Below, piece after piece: positions 19,575 to 29,128 of a stretch of DNA of 64,000 nucleotides. Position 1 is the first letter of the stretch, and each line of letters starts with the position of its first letter. Made by a program: the position numbers and the translations under genes. The notes below the pieces were generated by a model that had not been told where the DNA came from, made no database searches, and saw only the letters and a program-made list of their open reading frames with translations. This DNA comes from Colwellia sp. MB3u-41 (GTDB taxonomy: Bacteria > Pseudomonadota > Gammaproteobacteria > Enterobacterales > Alteromonadaceae), in NCBI RefSeq assembly GCF_014076845.1, contig NZ_JACGUT010000075.1, forward strand, positions 62,001-126,000, written 5' to 3'.

Positions 19575-20270
19575 CTAAAAACTATTAACTTCATCATTAG
19601 TGAGGTAGCGCCAAGTACCTAGTTCAACATCTAAGTTGATCTTGCCAATTTGCTGGCGATGTAAACCAACCACTTTGTTACCAACCGCGGCAAACATACG
19701 CTTAACTTGGTGGTATTTACCTTCAGTGATAGTGAGTAGCACTTCTTTTTCATTGATGATGTCTAATATAGCGGGTAGCGTTAGTTGGTCTTCACCTTGT
19801 AATTGTAATCCAGATTTGAACCGTTCGATTAACTCTACTGACTTTTCTGACAATATTGCATTGCGTAAATTAACGCGATAAACCTTAGCACACTCTTTTT
19901 TGGGTGAAATAATATTATGTGACCAGCGGCCATCGTCAGTAACGAGTACCAACCCCGTTGTATCTGCATCAAGACGACCTGCGATATGAAGATCAAACGC
20001 TTTATCTACTTCAATATAATGGAGTAATGACGGGTAAACTTCATCAACATTAGAACAAATGGTATCCAGGGGTTTATGCATCATAATATAACGAGAACTG
20101 CGCGCAGTAAGCTCAGCACCATCAACGGTGACGCTGTTATTTTCATGTACTTGTGTTGCCGCATTTTTAATAACGTCACCATTGACGCGCACTTCACCCA
20201 TTTTTAGTAATTTTTTAGCTTCACTTCTGGTGAGTTCGGTACTTTTACATATAAATTTATCAATGCGCAT
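19575..20270 (-). CDS. rsuA: 16S rRNA pseudouridine synthase RsuA
   Basis: A 231-residue RsuA/RluB/E/F-type pseudouridine synthase. An N-terminal S4 RNA-binding domain (MRIDKFICKSTELTRSEAKK) is followed by the catalytic core, with the active-site Asp in HIAGRLDADTTGLVL near residue 100, and KVYRVNLR and GKYHQVKRMFAAVGN in the C-terminal half. The length and S4 domain fit RsuA, which modifies position 516 of 16S rRNA; a RluE/F-like target cannot be excluded from sequence. It is divergent from the hybrid kinase gene. Confidence 0.88.
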   Translation of the reverse strand: MRIDKFICKSTELTRSEAKKLLKMGEVRVNGDVIKNAATQVHENNSVTVDGAELTARSSRYIMMHKPLDTICSNVDEVYPSLLHYIEVDKAFDLHIAGRLDADTTGLVLVTDDGRWSHNIISPKKECAKVYRVNLRNAILSEKSVELIERFKSGLQLQGEDQLTLPAILDIINEKEVLLTITEGKYHQVKRMFAAVGNKVVGLHRQQIGKINLDVELGTWRYLTNDEVNSF

Positions 20271-20538
20271 AGTTAATTGGATTCTGTAGTTAGTTATGAC
20301 TAGGCCGGCTATTATCCTTAATAGCTCGCCAGAATCAACTAAGAAAAAGAAAAAGAGAATAAGATTCCCATACCTTTATAAGTGTTATTGTTAAAAATCA
20401 ATTCAATTTTGCTTTTAGCTAGCATTAAAAGTAGCGATTAATGTCTAGAACGTGTCCTAAAATGACTTGGCTGTTATTTTTAATACACAACATAGCCGTT
20501 AACGATTAACCTATAAATATGGGGATAACTTAAAAAAA

Positions 20539-20566
20539 TTTAAGTCTTGATTATGAAAGACTTAAA
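20539..20566. promoter_or_regulatory. inverted repeat upstream of the hybrid kinase
   Basis: TTTAAGTCTT (20539-20548) and AAGACTTAAA (20557-20566) form a perfect 10-bp inverted repeat with an 8-nt spacer. A TATACT box lies at 20575-20580. The repeat sits about 50 bp before the kinase start in the 345-bp rsuA/kinase divergent spacer and could be an operator or a transcript hairpin. I see no gene in this spacer. Confidence 0.45.
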
Positions 20567-20615
20567 ATTGTGTCTATACTTTGTTAGACATAAATTAACA
20601 GCGCGGTAAAATAAC

Positions 20616-23600
20616 TTGAGTCTCGTATCAAACAGTGAACATCGTCAAAATAATATTGTCATTATTCTTATACTATTAGCTGTTGCCATTGGTTTTACTG
20701 AGTTTTTAATCATGCAGTTTTTACCTTGGCTACAAGCCATATTTCCCTATTTACCAGAAGCACTGTTAGATTCGCTATTATTAAGCCTATCTATCACTCC
20801 TATCGTTTACTTACTCATTAGAAAACATATTGTTAATATTTCATCAGATGGCTCTAATATTCGCAAAAAACTGATAGTTTCTTCTGGTTTACCCCTTATT
20901 ATTGCTATTGCATTGATGTTAAATATCGTCAATAAAAATCAAGATGACATAGCCATTTTAAACCATACCGAAAGCATCATTAAACTCGATATAAAGATTG
21001 CTCAACTGATCGATGCAACTAACCAAGAATTAGAGTTTAGCGCCCTTTTATTGAATGAATACTCTGCTACGCCAGAAAAAAAACAGTCAAATAATGAGCC
21101 ACTAAGTCAACTAAAAGCCCTTCGCTTAACTGTTGATACGTTAATTCAGTCATTGAAAGAAGGGATCACCACTAAGCACATAGAGGTAGGTGAGTTTAAT
21201 CAACAATATATAGCCCGCTTTAAAAGCGACTTACTAGATATCAGACATGCGATTGATGAACAGAATGTATCTTGGCTGCAAGTCATTAGTTATTATATTG
21301 ATTGGAAAGATCAGTTTTTAAGTCGATTACAAACATTTTCAGACCAAATTAGCCATAAAGACATCGGGAGAATGCACAGTAATTTTATTACGTTATTAAA
21401 ACTAAAATCTTTAAACCTACTGAGTAACTCTATTTGGCTTATCGCTTTTGAAAATGAAAAAAAAAATATTAACACGCTCGATATTCGGCCCCTTAAGCTC
21501 AGAATCCACCAGCAAAATAATCAGGAAAAACTCTACAATGATATATTTATTTCATCACTCTTTAAACGTGATGAAAAACATGTCATGCAATTACTTGATA
21601 ACACCACAATAAAAGAAGCTTCCCGACTTCAAAACGTGTTATTCGAAAAAAACACCGAACAGCTTGTCGCTCAACTAAAAGCATCAATCGGTTATAATGG
21701 CCTTATTCACCAATTTAAGAATTATGTACTACGTGATAATGAAAAATACCGAGTCAATTATTTAACGCTATACCATGATGTAGAAAAAATTATAGACAAC
21801 TTACGAGATATCAATCAGTACAATAAAAAAGCACTTTTCCACCTTGATGAATTTTCAGCGGTAATCAACCAGTATCAACAAAAACTCTCTAGTATTAGTC
21901 AATATAGAAAACAAGGTAAGTCTGTTTTTGAAATTGATCAGCTTGTTATGATAGACGACGCTCCCGCGAGTAAAGCTTTAGAGTATTTACAAAACAGCTT
22001 ATGGGAAACGGATCCGCAATATACTTTAGGTGTGCTTAAGGATAAAAGTGTAATTCTGCAGAATATTGAAAACTTCCTTAGTCAACAAATACAAAATAAG
22101 CTGAATAATTTACTGACAGAAAAGCAAAATGAGTCATATATTACCGCGGCCATCGCTCTGTTTCTCAGCCTCTTTGTTAGTGCTCTTTTACTCGTTACCA
22201 GCCGAAATATTAATGATTCATATCAAGAAAGGATCGCAGCACTTAAAAAAGCGGAAGAAGCCGCAAAACTAAAATCAGAGTTTTTAGCAAATATGAGCCA
22301 TGAAATACGCACCCCCATGAACGGCGTATTAGGAATGCTCGGATTATTACTCAATAGTAATTTAGATGAAGAGCAAAAACACAGAGTTAATATCGCTAAA
22401 TCAAGTGCAGACTCTTTGTTAACTTTAATTAATGATATTTTAGACTTTTCAAAAGTTGATGCTGGAAAACTAGAATTAGAACACTTAGACTTTAATTTAA
22501 GAAACTTATTTGGTTATTTTGCTGAATCGATGGCCTTACCTGCACAAGAAAAAGGGTTAGAAATAGTACTTGATTTAGCCGGTATAGAAGACTCGATGAT
22601 CAAATCTGACCCGGGCAGAATTAGGCAAATACTGACGAACCTTTTAGGTAATGCTATAAAATTCACTCATTACGGCGAAATAGTGATTAAGGCGAAACTG
22701 ATCACAGAAAATATGAATAATGACAAGAAATTAATCTTACAATGTAGTATTTCAGATACCGGCATTGGTATACCCGAAGAGAAAAAAATGTCTCTTTTTT
22801 CTGCATTTAATCAAGTAGATTCTTCAACGACTCGAAAATATGGCGGTACCGGTCTTGGACTAACCATTACAAAAAAACTGTGTAATTTAATGGATGGCGA
22901 TATAAAAGTTGTTGATAAAGAGGGAGAAGGTAGTTGTTTTGAATTTACCTTATTAGTTGAAAAGAGTGACCGTTCAACACTTGTTATACCCACAGTCGAT
23001 ATTTCAACCCTGCACATTTTAATTGTTGATGATAATGAAACTAATCGAGATGCACTGCGCTCTCAATTACAACGGTGGGGCGCAAATATTAAGGAAGCGA
23101 GCAGTGGCGCAGAAGCATTAGCGCTATGTAAAGAAAGAGAAGAAGATAAGAATCTGCCATTTTTTGATATTGCTTTGCTTGATATGCAAATGCCTAATAT
23201 GTCAGGTGAATCGTTAGCTAGAATATTTCAAGGTGAACCTGCCTTTAAAGCAATGAAGCTGGTCATGATGACATCTATGGGTAAAAGAGGTGATGCAAAA
23301 TATTTTGCAGATATTGGCTTTAGTGCTTATTTTCCGAAACCGACAACAACATCAGATCTCTTTAAAACACTGTCTGTTGTTGCCCACGGTGGTGAAATTC
23401 TAAAACAAGCCTCTCCTTTGCTTACTCATCATTATTTAAACGCGATGAATACTGTAGAAACCAATAATACAAAAACACTAACCAGTAGCTGGCCTAAAAA
23501 CACCAGGATATTGGTTGTTGAAGATAACCGTATAAACCAAATGGTTGCTTTGGGTGTTTTACAAGGATTGGGATTACTTGCTGATGCCGTAGCAAATGGC

Positions 23601-24320
23601 ATAGAGGCGTTAACAAGCTTAAAAGAGGCATTAAAAAGCCATCCCTACTCGTTAGTTATTATGGATTGCCAAATGCCTGAGATGGATGGCTATGAAGCAA
23701 CGCGACGTATACGTCTTGGTGAAGCAGGAGAAGAAAATAAATTAGTACCGATTATTGCAATGACCGCTAATGCAATGCAAGGTGATAAAGAAAAGTGCTT
23801 AATCGCTGGCATGCATGACTATCTAACCAAACCTATAGAGCCAAGCAACGTCAATAATAAATTGAAGTTATGGTTAGGTGTTAAAGCAGAGCAAACAACT
23901 ATTTTAGATACCCATACATTAAATGCAGACCACTTAACGCTGAGCCTGGGCTCTAGAGAAAAGTCAGCAAGCGAAGATGACTCTCTTTGGCAGCAATCGG
24001 CACTATTAAGAAGGCTCGGAGGTAACCCTAAAAAAATGACACTATTAGTAAAATGTTACTTAGATGATTGTGAAGAGAAAATACTCGATTTAAAAAATGC
24101 CATCAAGGAAGAGCGCTGGCAGCAAATAAATTATAACCTGCACTCAATAAAAGGGGCTGTAGGTAATTTAGGGGGGTCTCAAGTACAAAGCTTAGTGAGT
24201 TCAATAGAAACGTTATCTAAAGAAGAAGATATAACGTTACTGAACAAAAGTATTCCTGAACTTTATCTGGCTTTAGATACTTTTAATTCATTACTTGCTA
24301 ATCACCTAAAAGAACATTAA
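20616..24320 (+). CDS. BarA-like hybrid sensor histidine kinase with two receivers and an HPt domain
   Basis: A 1234-residue phosphorelay sensor. Membrane segments lie near residues 12-33, 48-65 and 83-104. A long all-helical sensory region (about 110-500, DAHL-like) follows, then a further membrane segment near 510-530. The cytoplasmic part has HisKA with phospho-accepting H562 (NMSHEIRTPMNG), HATPase with GGTGLGLTI, a first receiver (DDNETNRD, D856), a second receiver (VEDNRINQM, D1017) and a C-terminal HPt domain with H1176 in LHSIKGAVGNLGG. The start is a TTG at 20616: the next Met falls inside the first membrane helix. No response regulator gene is adjacent. The signal is unknown. Confidence 0.9.
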   Translation: MSLVSNSEHRQNNIVIILILLAVAIGFTEFLIMQFLPWLQAIFPYLPEALLDSLLLSLSITPIVYLLIRKHIVNISSDGSNIRKKLIVSSGLPLIIAIALMLNIVNKNQDDIAILNHTESIIKLDIKIAQLIDATNQELEFSALLLNEYSATPEKKQSNNEPLSQLKALRLTVDTLIQSLKEGITTKHIEVGEFNQQYIARFKSDLLDIRHAIDEQNVSWLQVISYYIDWKDQFLSRLQTFSDQISHKDIGRMHSNFITLLKLKSLNLLSNSIWLIAFENEKKNINTLDIRPLKLRIHQQNNQEKLYNDIFISSLFKRDEKHVMQLLDNTTIKEASRLQNVLFEKNTEQLVAQLKASIGYNGLIHQFKNYVLRDNEKYRVNYLTLYHDVEKIIDNLRDINQYNKKALFHLDEFSAVINQYQQKLSSISQYRKQGKSVFEIDQLVMIDDAPASKALEYLQNSLWETDPQYTLGVLKDKSVILQNIENFLSQQIQNKLNNLLTEKQNESYITAAIALFLSLFVSALLLVTSRNINDSYQERIAALKKAEEAAKLKSEFLANMSHEIRTPMNGVLGMLGLLLNSNLDEEQKHRVNIAKSSADSLLTLINDILDFSKVDAGKLELEHLDFNLRNLFGYFAESMALPAQEKGLEIVLDLAGIEDSMIKSDPGRIRQILTNLLGNAIKFTHYGEIVIKAKLITENMNNDKKLILQCSISDTGIGIPEEKKMSLFSAFNQVDSSTTRKYGGTGLGLTITKKLCNLMDGDIKVVDKEGEGSCFEFTLLVEKSDRSTLVIPTVDISTLHILIVDDNETNRDALRSQLQRWGANIKEASSGAEALALCKEREEDKNLPFFDIALLDMQMPNMSGESLARIFQGEPAFKAMKLVMMTSMGKRGDAKYFADIGFSAYFPKPTTTSDLFKTLSVVAHGGEILKQASPLLTHHYLNAMNTVETNNTKTLTSSWPKNTRILVVEDNRINQMVALGVLQGLGLLADAVANGIEALTSLKEALKSHPYSLVIMDCQMPEMDGYEATRRIRLGEAGEENKLVPIIAMTANAMQGDKEKCLIAGMHDYLTKPIEPSNVNNKLKLWLGVKAEQTTILDTHTLNADHLTLSLGSREKSASEDDSLWQQSALLRRLGGNPKKMTLLVKCYLDDCEEKILDLKNAIKEERWQQINYNLHSIKGAVGNLGGSQVQSLVSSIETLSKEEDITLLNKSIPELYLALDTFNSLLANHLKEH

Positions 24321-24351
24321 ATTTTCATAAATAATATCAACGAGAAATATC

Positions 24352-24987
24352 ATGGAACTCTTACAAGGTTTACTGTTAATTAGTTCAATTCACCTGTTAG
24401 CCGCTGCCTCGCCAGGTCCTGACTTTATTTTAGTTTCTCAGCAAACATTAAGCCAAGGGAAAAAAGCGGGCTTAATGTGCAGTATTGGTATTGCGTTGGG
24501 CTTATCTATACACATTATTTATTCTGCCTTAGGTTTAGCGGCAATTATTGCCAATTCATCAGCGACTTTATGGATCATTAAAATACTAGGTGGAAGTTAC
24601 TTATTATATTTAGGAGTTCAGGGGATCCGTGCAAAAGCCTCGTCGACAACAGCCACAAAAGTTAAGTTACAAGCGACGGTTAAACGTTCATCTTTAAAAA
24701 ACATTGGTGTTGGATTTTTATGTAATGCCTTAAACCCCAAAGCACCTATTTATTTCGTTGCACTTTTTACTGTCGTACTTTCTCCCAATTTACCCTTATT
24801 ACATTTAGTTATTTATGGACTTTGGATGATGGCAATACAGCTTGCATGGTTCTCATCCGTAGTGATGTTGTTATCCCAACCCAAAATAAATGAGAAATTT
24901 CAGCGTTTAGGTCATTGGATAGACCGTATTTTAGGCGGTGCAATGATACTGATTGGTTTTAAAATATTGACCAGTAAAATTAATTAG
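24352..24987 (+). CDS. LysE/RhtB family amino acid exporter
   Basis: A 211-residue inner-membrane protein with six predicted helices. The N-terminal LLAAASPGPDFILVSQQTL carries the PGP motif of the RhtB family, and FLCNALNPKAPIYFVALF is the second family signature. These proteins export amino acids such as homoserine, threonine or lysine; the actual substrate cannot be told from sequence. It lies 31 bp after the hybrid kinase and is followed by the Mpo1-like gene 24 bp later. Confidence 0.9.
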   Translation: MELLQGLLLISSIHLLAAASPGPDFILVSQQTLSQGKKAGLMCSIGIALGLSIHIIYSALGLAAIIANSSATLWIIKILGGSYLLYLGVQGIRAKASSTTATKVKLQATVKRSSLKNIGVGFLCNALNPKAPIYFVALFTVVLSPNLPLLHLVIYGLWMMAIQLAWFSSVVMLLSQPKINEKFQRLGHWIDRILGGAMILIGFKILTSKIN

Positions 24988-25011
24988 TACTATAAAGTTG
25001 AGGCGTAAACA

Positions 25012-25320
25012 GTGACTATAAAAAAATATCAATCTTTTGCAGAATTTTACCCCTTCTATTTAAGCCAACACCAGAACCGAACATGCCGGCGGTTACATTT
25101 TATCGGTTCATCACTCATATTATTGCTCATCTTTTATTGTATTAATTATAGTCACTGGCAAGGTTTATGGTTCATTCCTTTTATTGGCTATGGGTTTGCT
25201 TGGCTTGGTCACTTTATATTCGAAAAAAACAAACCTGCAACATTTACCTATCCTATCTATAGCCTTGTAGGCGACTGGGTGATGTTTACGGATATATTGA
25301 CCAGAAAAATTAAGTTTTAG
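25012..25320 (+). CDS. DUF962/Mpo1-like membrane protein
   Basis: A 102-residue membrane protein of the DUF962 (Mpo1/YGL010w-like) family. HQNRTCRRLHFIGSS and YGFAWLGHFIFEKNKPATF contain the conserved histidines, and PIYSLVGDWVMF closes the domain. In yeast the homologue is an Fe-dependent dioxygenase acting on 2-hydroxy fatty acids; bacterial function is inferred. The start is GTG, 24 bp after the LysE gene, probably cotranscribed. Confidence 0.85.
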   Translation: MTIKKYQSFAEFYPFYLSQHQNRTCRRLHFIGSSLILLLIFYCINYSHWQGLWFIPFIGYGFAWLGHFIFEKNKPATFTYPIYSLVGDWVMFTDILTRKIKF

Positions 25321-25349
25321 TTAAGCGATTGAGTCTTCTTACTTATTAA

Positions 25350-25556
25350 AATCGTGCCTATAAATGTTTAGCCTTAGGTGTTTTTTGCATCTTATTTTTA
25401 CGAGTGTTTCAATTTACATTTTCAATGCTTGGTTTACCTAAAAAATATGAGATTCTGCATTTGGTTATTACTTTATTAGTAGAGATTATTAGCGCGTTTG
25501 TAAATTTAATATCTTATCGTCGGGGTTATGAATACCGCAAAAATAATTACCAATAA
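25350..25556 (+). pseudogene. remnant of a small membrane protein next to an XRE regulator
   Basis: An open frame without a start codon encodes about 68 residues in two hydrophobic stretches, including GVFCILFLRVFQFTFSM and HLVITLLVEIISAFVNLI, ending YRRGYEYRKNNYQ. It looks like the C-terminal part of the small multi-pass membrane proteins often encoded just before an XRE regulator. The N-terminal part is missing and the frame upstream is closed by a stop. The family is not identified with confidence. Confidence 0.55.
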
Positions 25557-25581
25557 TATTAAATATTAGGGTTTTCGCATC

Positions 25582-25747
25582 AATAAGTGGCTCAGCAGAA
25601 ACTTGCAGATGCCGTTTCGGTCTCTAGGTAAACAATCGCAGCGATTGAAAAAGGAAAATACTCTCTTCATTAGAAGTCGCTTTCAAAATTGCCAACCTAT
25701 TTGAACAACCGATGAAGCAAGTGTTCTTTATGAAAGAAGAAAGCTAA
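25582..25747 (+). pseudogene. broken XRE-family (HTH) transcriptional regulator
   Basis: Two frames together spell a short Cro/C1-type repressor. AQQKLADAVSVSR, then a stop (TAA where homologues have a CAA-type Gln codon), TIAAIEKGKYS; then after a frameshift SSLEVAFKIANLFEQPMKQV and a stop at 25745-25747. The match is the common QxLAxxVxVSRQTIxxIExGKYxPSLxxAFKIA pattern. One nonsense change and one frameshift, plus loss of the N-terminus, make it non-functional. It directly follows the membrane-protein remnant, so both genes of the pair have decayed. Confidence 0.8.
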
Positions 25748-25775
25748 GCCCCATAAAGCCAGGTGCTATAAATAA

Positions 25776-28643
25776 CTACCAAAGCACTTGGTCTATTTCA
25801 TTAAGTAAGCTTTGCGCTGCTTCACTAATGAGATGAGAAGAGCCCGCTTTAATATGCTTCTCTAATTTTATCGCACTGACTGAAACAAGTGAAAAACCAA
25901 ACATTTGTGCGGCTCCAGCAATGCGATGCGCAAGCTCAGCAAGCTTTATTAATTCATTATTTTTAATATGGAGGATCAAGTCTTGCTGCTCTAGTACTAG
26001 GTTAGATTTAAATTCAATCACCAAATCAGACATGTCAACTGAAGCAATAGCCTTTACGGCTGTATTTTCATCAACATGTTCACCAAAGTATCTTGCAATG
26101 GTGGCAATAAATAATTTTCGTTCAATAGGCTTTTTTAAATGTCCGTCAAAGCCTAGTGCTAAATATTTGTCCACTTCATGGGACATCGCATTAGCTGTTA
26201 ATGCAACAATAGGCTGAACGCAACCTTGCTGACGCAAGACTTTAAAAGCTTCAATGCCATCCATTTCTGGCATTTGAATATCCATAAGAATAAGCTTAGG
26301 CTTACTTTCCAAGTAAAGTTTGACTGCTTCTCGACCGTTACTCGCACACAAAACATCTAAACCTAATGATGTTAATAACCGAGCGATTAAACGTCTATTA
26401 TCATCATGATCATCAGCAAGTAACACTTGTCCATCAAATTTAGTCTCATGGGTGACTGGCACTAAAGTAGTAGCAACAATTTTTGTTGGGGAAATATCCG
26501 ATAATTGTATCGACTCAAGTTGTTTACAGGGTAAAACTAACGTAAATGTACTCCCTTTATTTAAGGTACTTGTTACTGATATTTTTCCTAACATTAATTT
26601 TGCTAATTGTTCAGACAAACATAAACCTAAGCCTGAACCGCCAAAGCGTCGGCTAATGCTACTATCACCCTGAGTAAAACTTGTGAATACTTCCTGTAAC
26701 TGCGTTTCACTCATTCCAATACCCGTATCGCTGACAGCAATGGTGAGTGCCGCGTCTTTTATCGATACATTTAACGTAACAGATCCCTTGTGGGTAAACT
26801 TAATCGCATTTGAACATAAATTAATTAAAATTTGTTTTAAACGAAAGCCGTCAATGCTGAGGAGAAGGGAGCTAGGTAAGGTATGAATAATCTCAAAATG
26901 TAGCCCTTTAGCTTTTGCTGATTTGATAAACAGATTAGCCAGGTCATGTAAGATAATCTGCAAGTCTTGCTCGACTAATTCCAACTCTAACTTATTGGCT
27001 TCAACTTTACTTAAGTCCAAAATGTTATTAATAAGCTCTAATAAATGTAAACTATTTCCATGAATGATTTCGACTTCTTTATGTAAATATTTTTCATCCA
27101 TATCACCATTAGTGATCGCCTCAGCTTGGCCGATAATTGAGGTTAAAGGAGTCCTGATTTCGTGGCTCATATTGGCTAAAAATTGGCTTTTAATCGCATT
27201 AGCCTTCACTAATTCACTGGTTAGTAGCTCTAATTCTTGTGTGCGATTTTTTACTCGCGCAGATAACTTTAATTTTGAGCGACGTTCAATATTACGATTC
27301 AAGATAAATAAAACGAGTACAATAATAAAAGTAGCAGCCGCTAAACTAAAATTACGTTTTTGATCAGCCTGCTCTATTTGTAATTGCTGAAGTTTTTCGT
27401 TTTGTTTGAGTTGACTATTTTCTTGTTTTAATTTCTCAGATTCAAAGTCTGCTAACTGAATATTAAGCTTATTATTCGCAATTTCTCTTGTTTTTTTGAT
27501 ATATTCTTGATGGGTTTTAAATGCGGCACTTTGTTTGTTTTGTGCGGAATAAATTAAAGCGAGTAACGCCATATTGTTAATCATTTGCTCTTCATGACCT
27601 ATTTTATGAGCGAGTTGATCAGAAATAAGTATATTTACATAAGCTTTTTCGACATAACCTAATGAAAACTGCGCTTGGGCTAAACTGTGAAGCCCACCAG
27701 CATAAGCAATACTATTACCCGAATTTTTGCCCATACTCACGGCTTGAGTTGCATATTTCATGGCATTGATTGGCTGGTTCATTATATTATAAAGACCGGC
27801 AATGTTATGACTAAAGGCTGATAAGTAATATTGATTATTTGAATGTTCGAAATATTCAATCGCTTGTAAAAGTAATTCCAGACCTTTTTGATACTCTCCA
27901 GAATACTTATATGCCGTGCCTAATTCCCCTCTAGCTTTCGCTAACGTGAGTTTGTCATCGACATCGGCTAGTTTTTCAATAACATCTACATACAGCTCTG
28001 CCGCGGCATCGTATCGCTTTATACGCAAATACATACCCGCAATATTATAACGAATATCAATTTGATCTGCTTTGCTACCGAAGGTTTGATAAATAGTTTC
28101 AGCTGCTTGAAAATTTTCTAAAGTGCTACTTATATTGCCCATATCAATATAAGCCAAACCAATATTATTATATAAATTAGCGAGTATTAAGGGCTTGCCT
28201 GAATTTAAATAGAAGGCTAATGAGGCTTTTGAAGCTTCAACTGACTGCGGTAACTCCCCCTTTAAATAATGATAAATACCCATACTTTTATTAGCGTCTG
28301 CTTCAATTTTTTTAAAGTTATTTTTAGCCGCGATTAATCGCACATGTTTAGCAGCGGCTAATGCAAGTCTAAGTTCACTTAGTTGATAATAATGACTTTC
28401 TTGTATTTTTAAAATGGCGATAGTTTGCAGGGGAGTTAAGTCAGCGCGATTTAATAGTGAGATTGAATAGTCAACCGCTGCCTGTTTGTCTTCTATAGTA
28501 CTAAGAGTTTCAATTTTTTGTGATATGTTTTTATCGCTACTGAGCACCTCACGCTTATCAACTGCGTAAGTTACAGACGAAAAGAATAACGTTTGAACGA
28601 TAAAAACGACAAAAAAATAAACAATTCGCTTAAAAGCAATCAT
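25776..28643 (-). CDS. TPR-containing hybrid histidine kinase
   Basis: A 955-residue sensor kinase. A signal peptide or anchor (MIAFKRIVYFFVVFIVQTLF) precedes a periplasmic array of TPR-type repeats (about 50-400; e.g. ANLYNNIGLAYIDMGN, LAKARGELGTAYKYSGEYQK). A membrane helix (FSLAAATFIIVLVLFIL) is followed by a coiled coil, HisKA (NMSHEIRTPLTSIIG), HATPase (GGSGLGLCL), one receiver (LMDIQMPEMDG) and a C-terminal HPt-like domain (LAHRIAGAAQMFGF). I chose the ATG at 28643; a GTG six codons earlier would put hydrophobic residues before the basic n-region. Neither start has a clear ribosome binding site. Ligand and partner are unknown. Confidence 0.88.
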   Translation of the reverse strand: MIAFKRIVYFFVVFIVQTLFFSSVTYAVDKREVLSSDKNISQKIETLSTIEDKQAAVDYSISLLNRADLTPLQTIAILKIQESHYYQLSELRLALAAAKHVRLIAAKNNFKKIEADANKSMGIYHYLKGELPQSVEASKASLAFYLNSGKPLILANLYNNIGLAYIDMGNISSTLENFQAAETIYQTFGSKADQIDIRYNIAGMYLRIKRYDAAAELYVDVIEKLADVDDKLTLAKARGELGTAYKYSGEYQKGLELLLQAIEYFEHSNNQYYLSAFSHNIAGLYNIMNQPINAMKYATQAVSMGKNSGNSIAYAGGLHSLAQAQFSLGYVEKAYVNILISDQLAHKIGHEEQMINNMALLALIYSAQNKQSAAFKTHQEYIKKTREIANNKLNIQLADFESEKLKQENSQLKQNEKLQQLQIEQADQKRNFSLAAATFIIVLVLFILNRNIERRSKLKLSARVKNRTQELELLTSELVKANAIKSQFLANMSHEIRTPLTSIIGQAEAITNGDMDEKYLHKEVEIIHGNSLHLLELINNILDLSKVEANKLELELVEQDLQIILHDLANLFIKSAKAKGLHFEIIHTLPSSLLLSIDGFRLKQILINLCSNAIKFTHKGSVTLNVSIKDAALTIAVSDTGIGMSETQLQEVFTSFTQGDSSISRRFGGSGLGLCLSEQLAKLMLGKISVTSTLNKGSTFTLVLPCKQLESIQLSDISPTKIVATTLVPVTHETKFDGQVLLADDHDDNRRLIARLLTSLGLDVLCASNGREAVKLYLESKPKLILMDIQMPEMDGIEAFKVLRQQGCVQPIVALTANAMSHEVDKYLALGFDGHLKKPIERKLFIATIARYFGEHVDENTAVKAIASVDMSDLVIEFKSNLVLEQQDLILHIKNNELIKLAELAHRIAGAAQMFGFSLVSVSAIKLEKHIKAGSSHLISEAAQSLLNEIDQVLW

Positions 28644-28744
28644 TAAGAACAACCAAAACACTTGAATTAAATATGATTTTTACTTTTATAACATCTTATT
28701 TCATTAAATCCCACAAGTGTTATTTAAACTTTAAATAATTAACG

Positions 28745-29006
28745 CTAGTGGCTGAGTTTTTCTTTCAATAAAACTTTAATTTCTACTAACTCATTTTCAA
28801 CGTTTTCAATTTCGGCGCGATTAGCGCGTTTTCCACCATCCCCCATTTCACTATGTTGCTCTGCTCTATAGTTTTCGTTTTCTTGTCCTATCACTTCTAA
28901 GAGAGTTCACACCATCATGTCCAAAAATATAAACGCAGTTAAAAAGATAAAGGTCAAATAATAAACCCAGTGAAGAAGATAAACCGCCATCGTTTCGTAC
29001 ATTACA
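28745..29006 (-). pseudogene. C-terminal half of a disrupted voltage-gated cation channel
   Basis: On the minus strand the frame VMYETMAVYLLHWVYYLTFI continues FLTAFIFLDMMV, the post-filter segment and S6 of a bacterial voltage-gated channel. It matches residues 189-220 of the intact channel at 29941-30735. After a stop and frame change the C-terminal tail resumes (LEVIGQENENYRAEQHSEMG; AEIENVENELVEIKVLL) to the stop at 28745-28747. The coding match begins exactly where the fragment at 35563 stops, so both probably come from one gene. It is not translatable as it stands. Confidence 0.8.
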
Positions 29007-29128
29007 TATCCATTACCTCACTATAAAATGTTGACATGAGTGAGTGGCGAGATCTATTAACAATAGACTCATACAAAAAAGTGCTCACAATAATCCTTTG
29101 TAAACATATGATTTTTGACAAAGTTATA

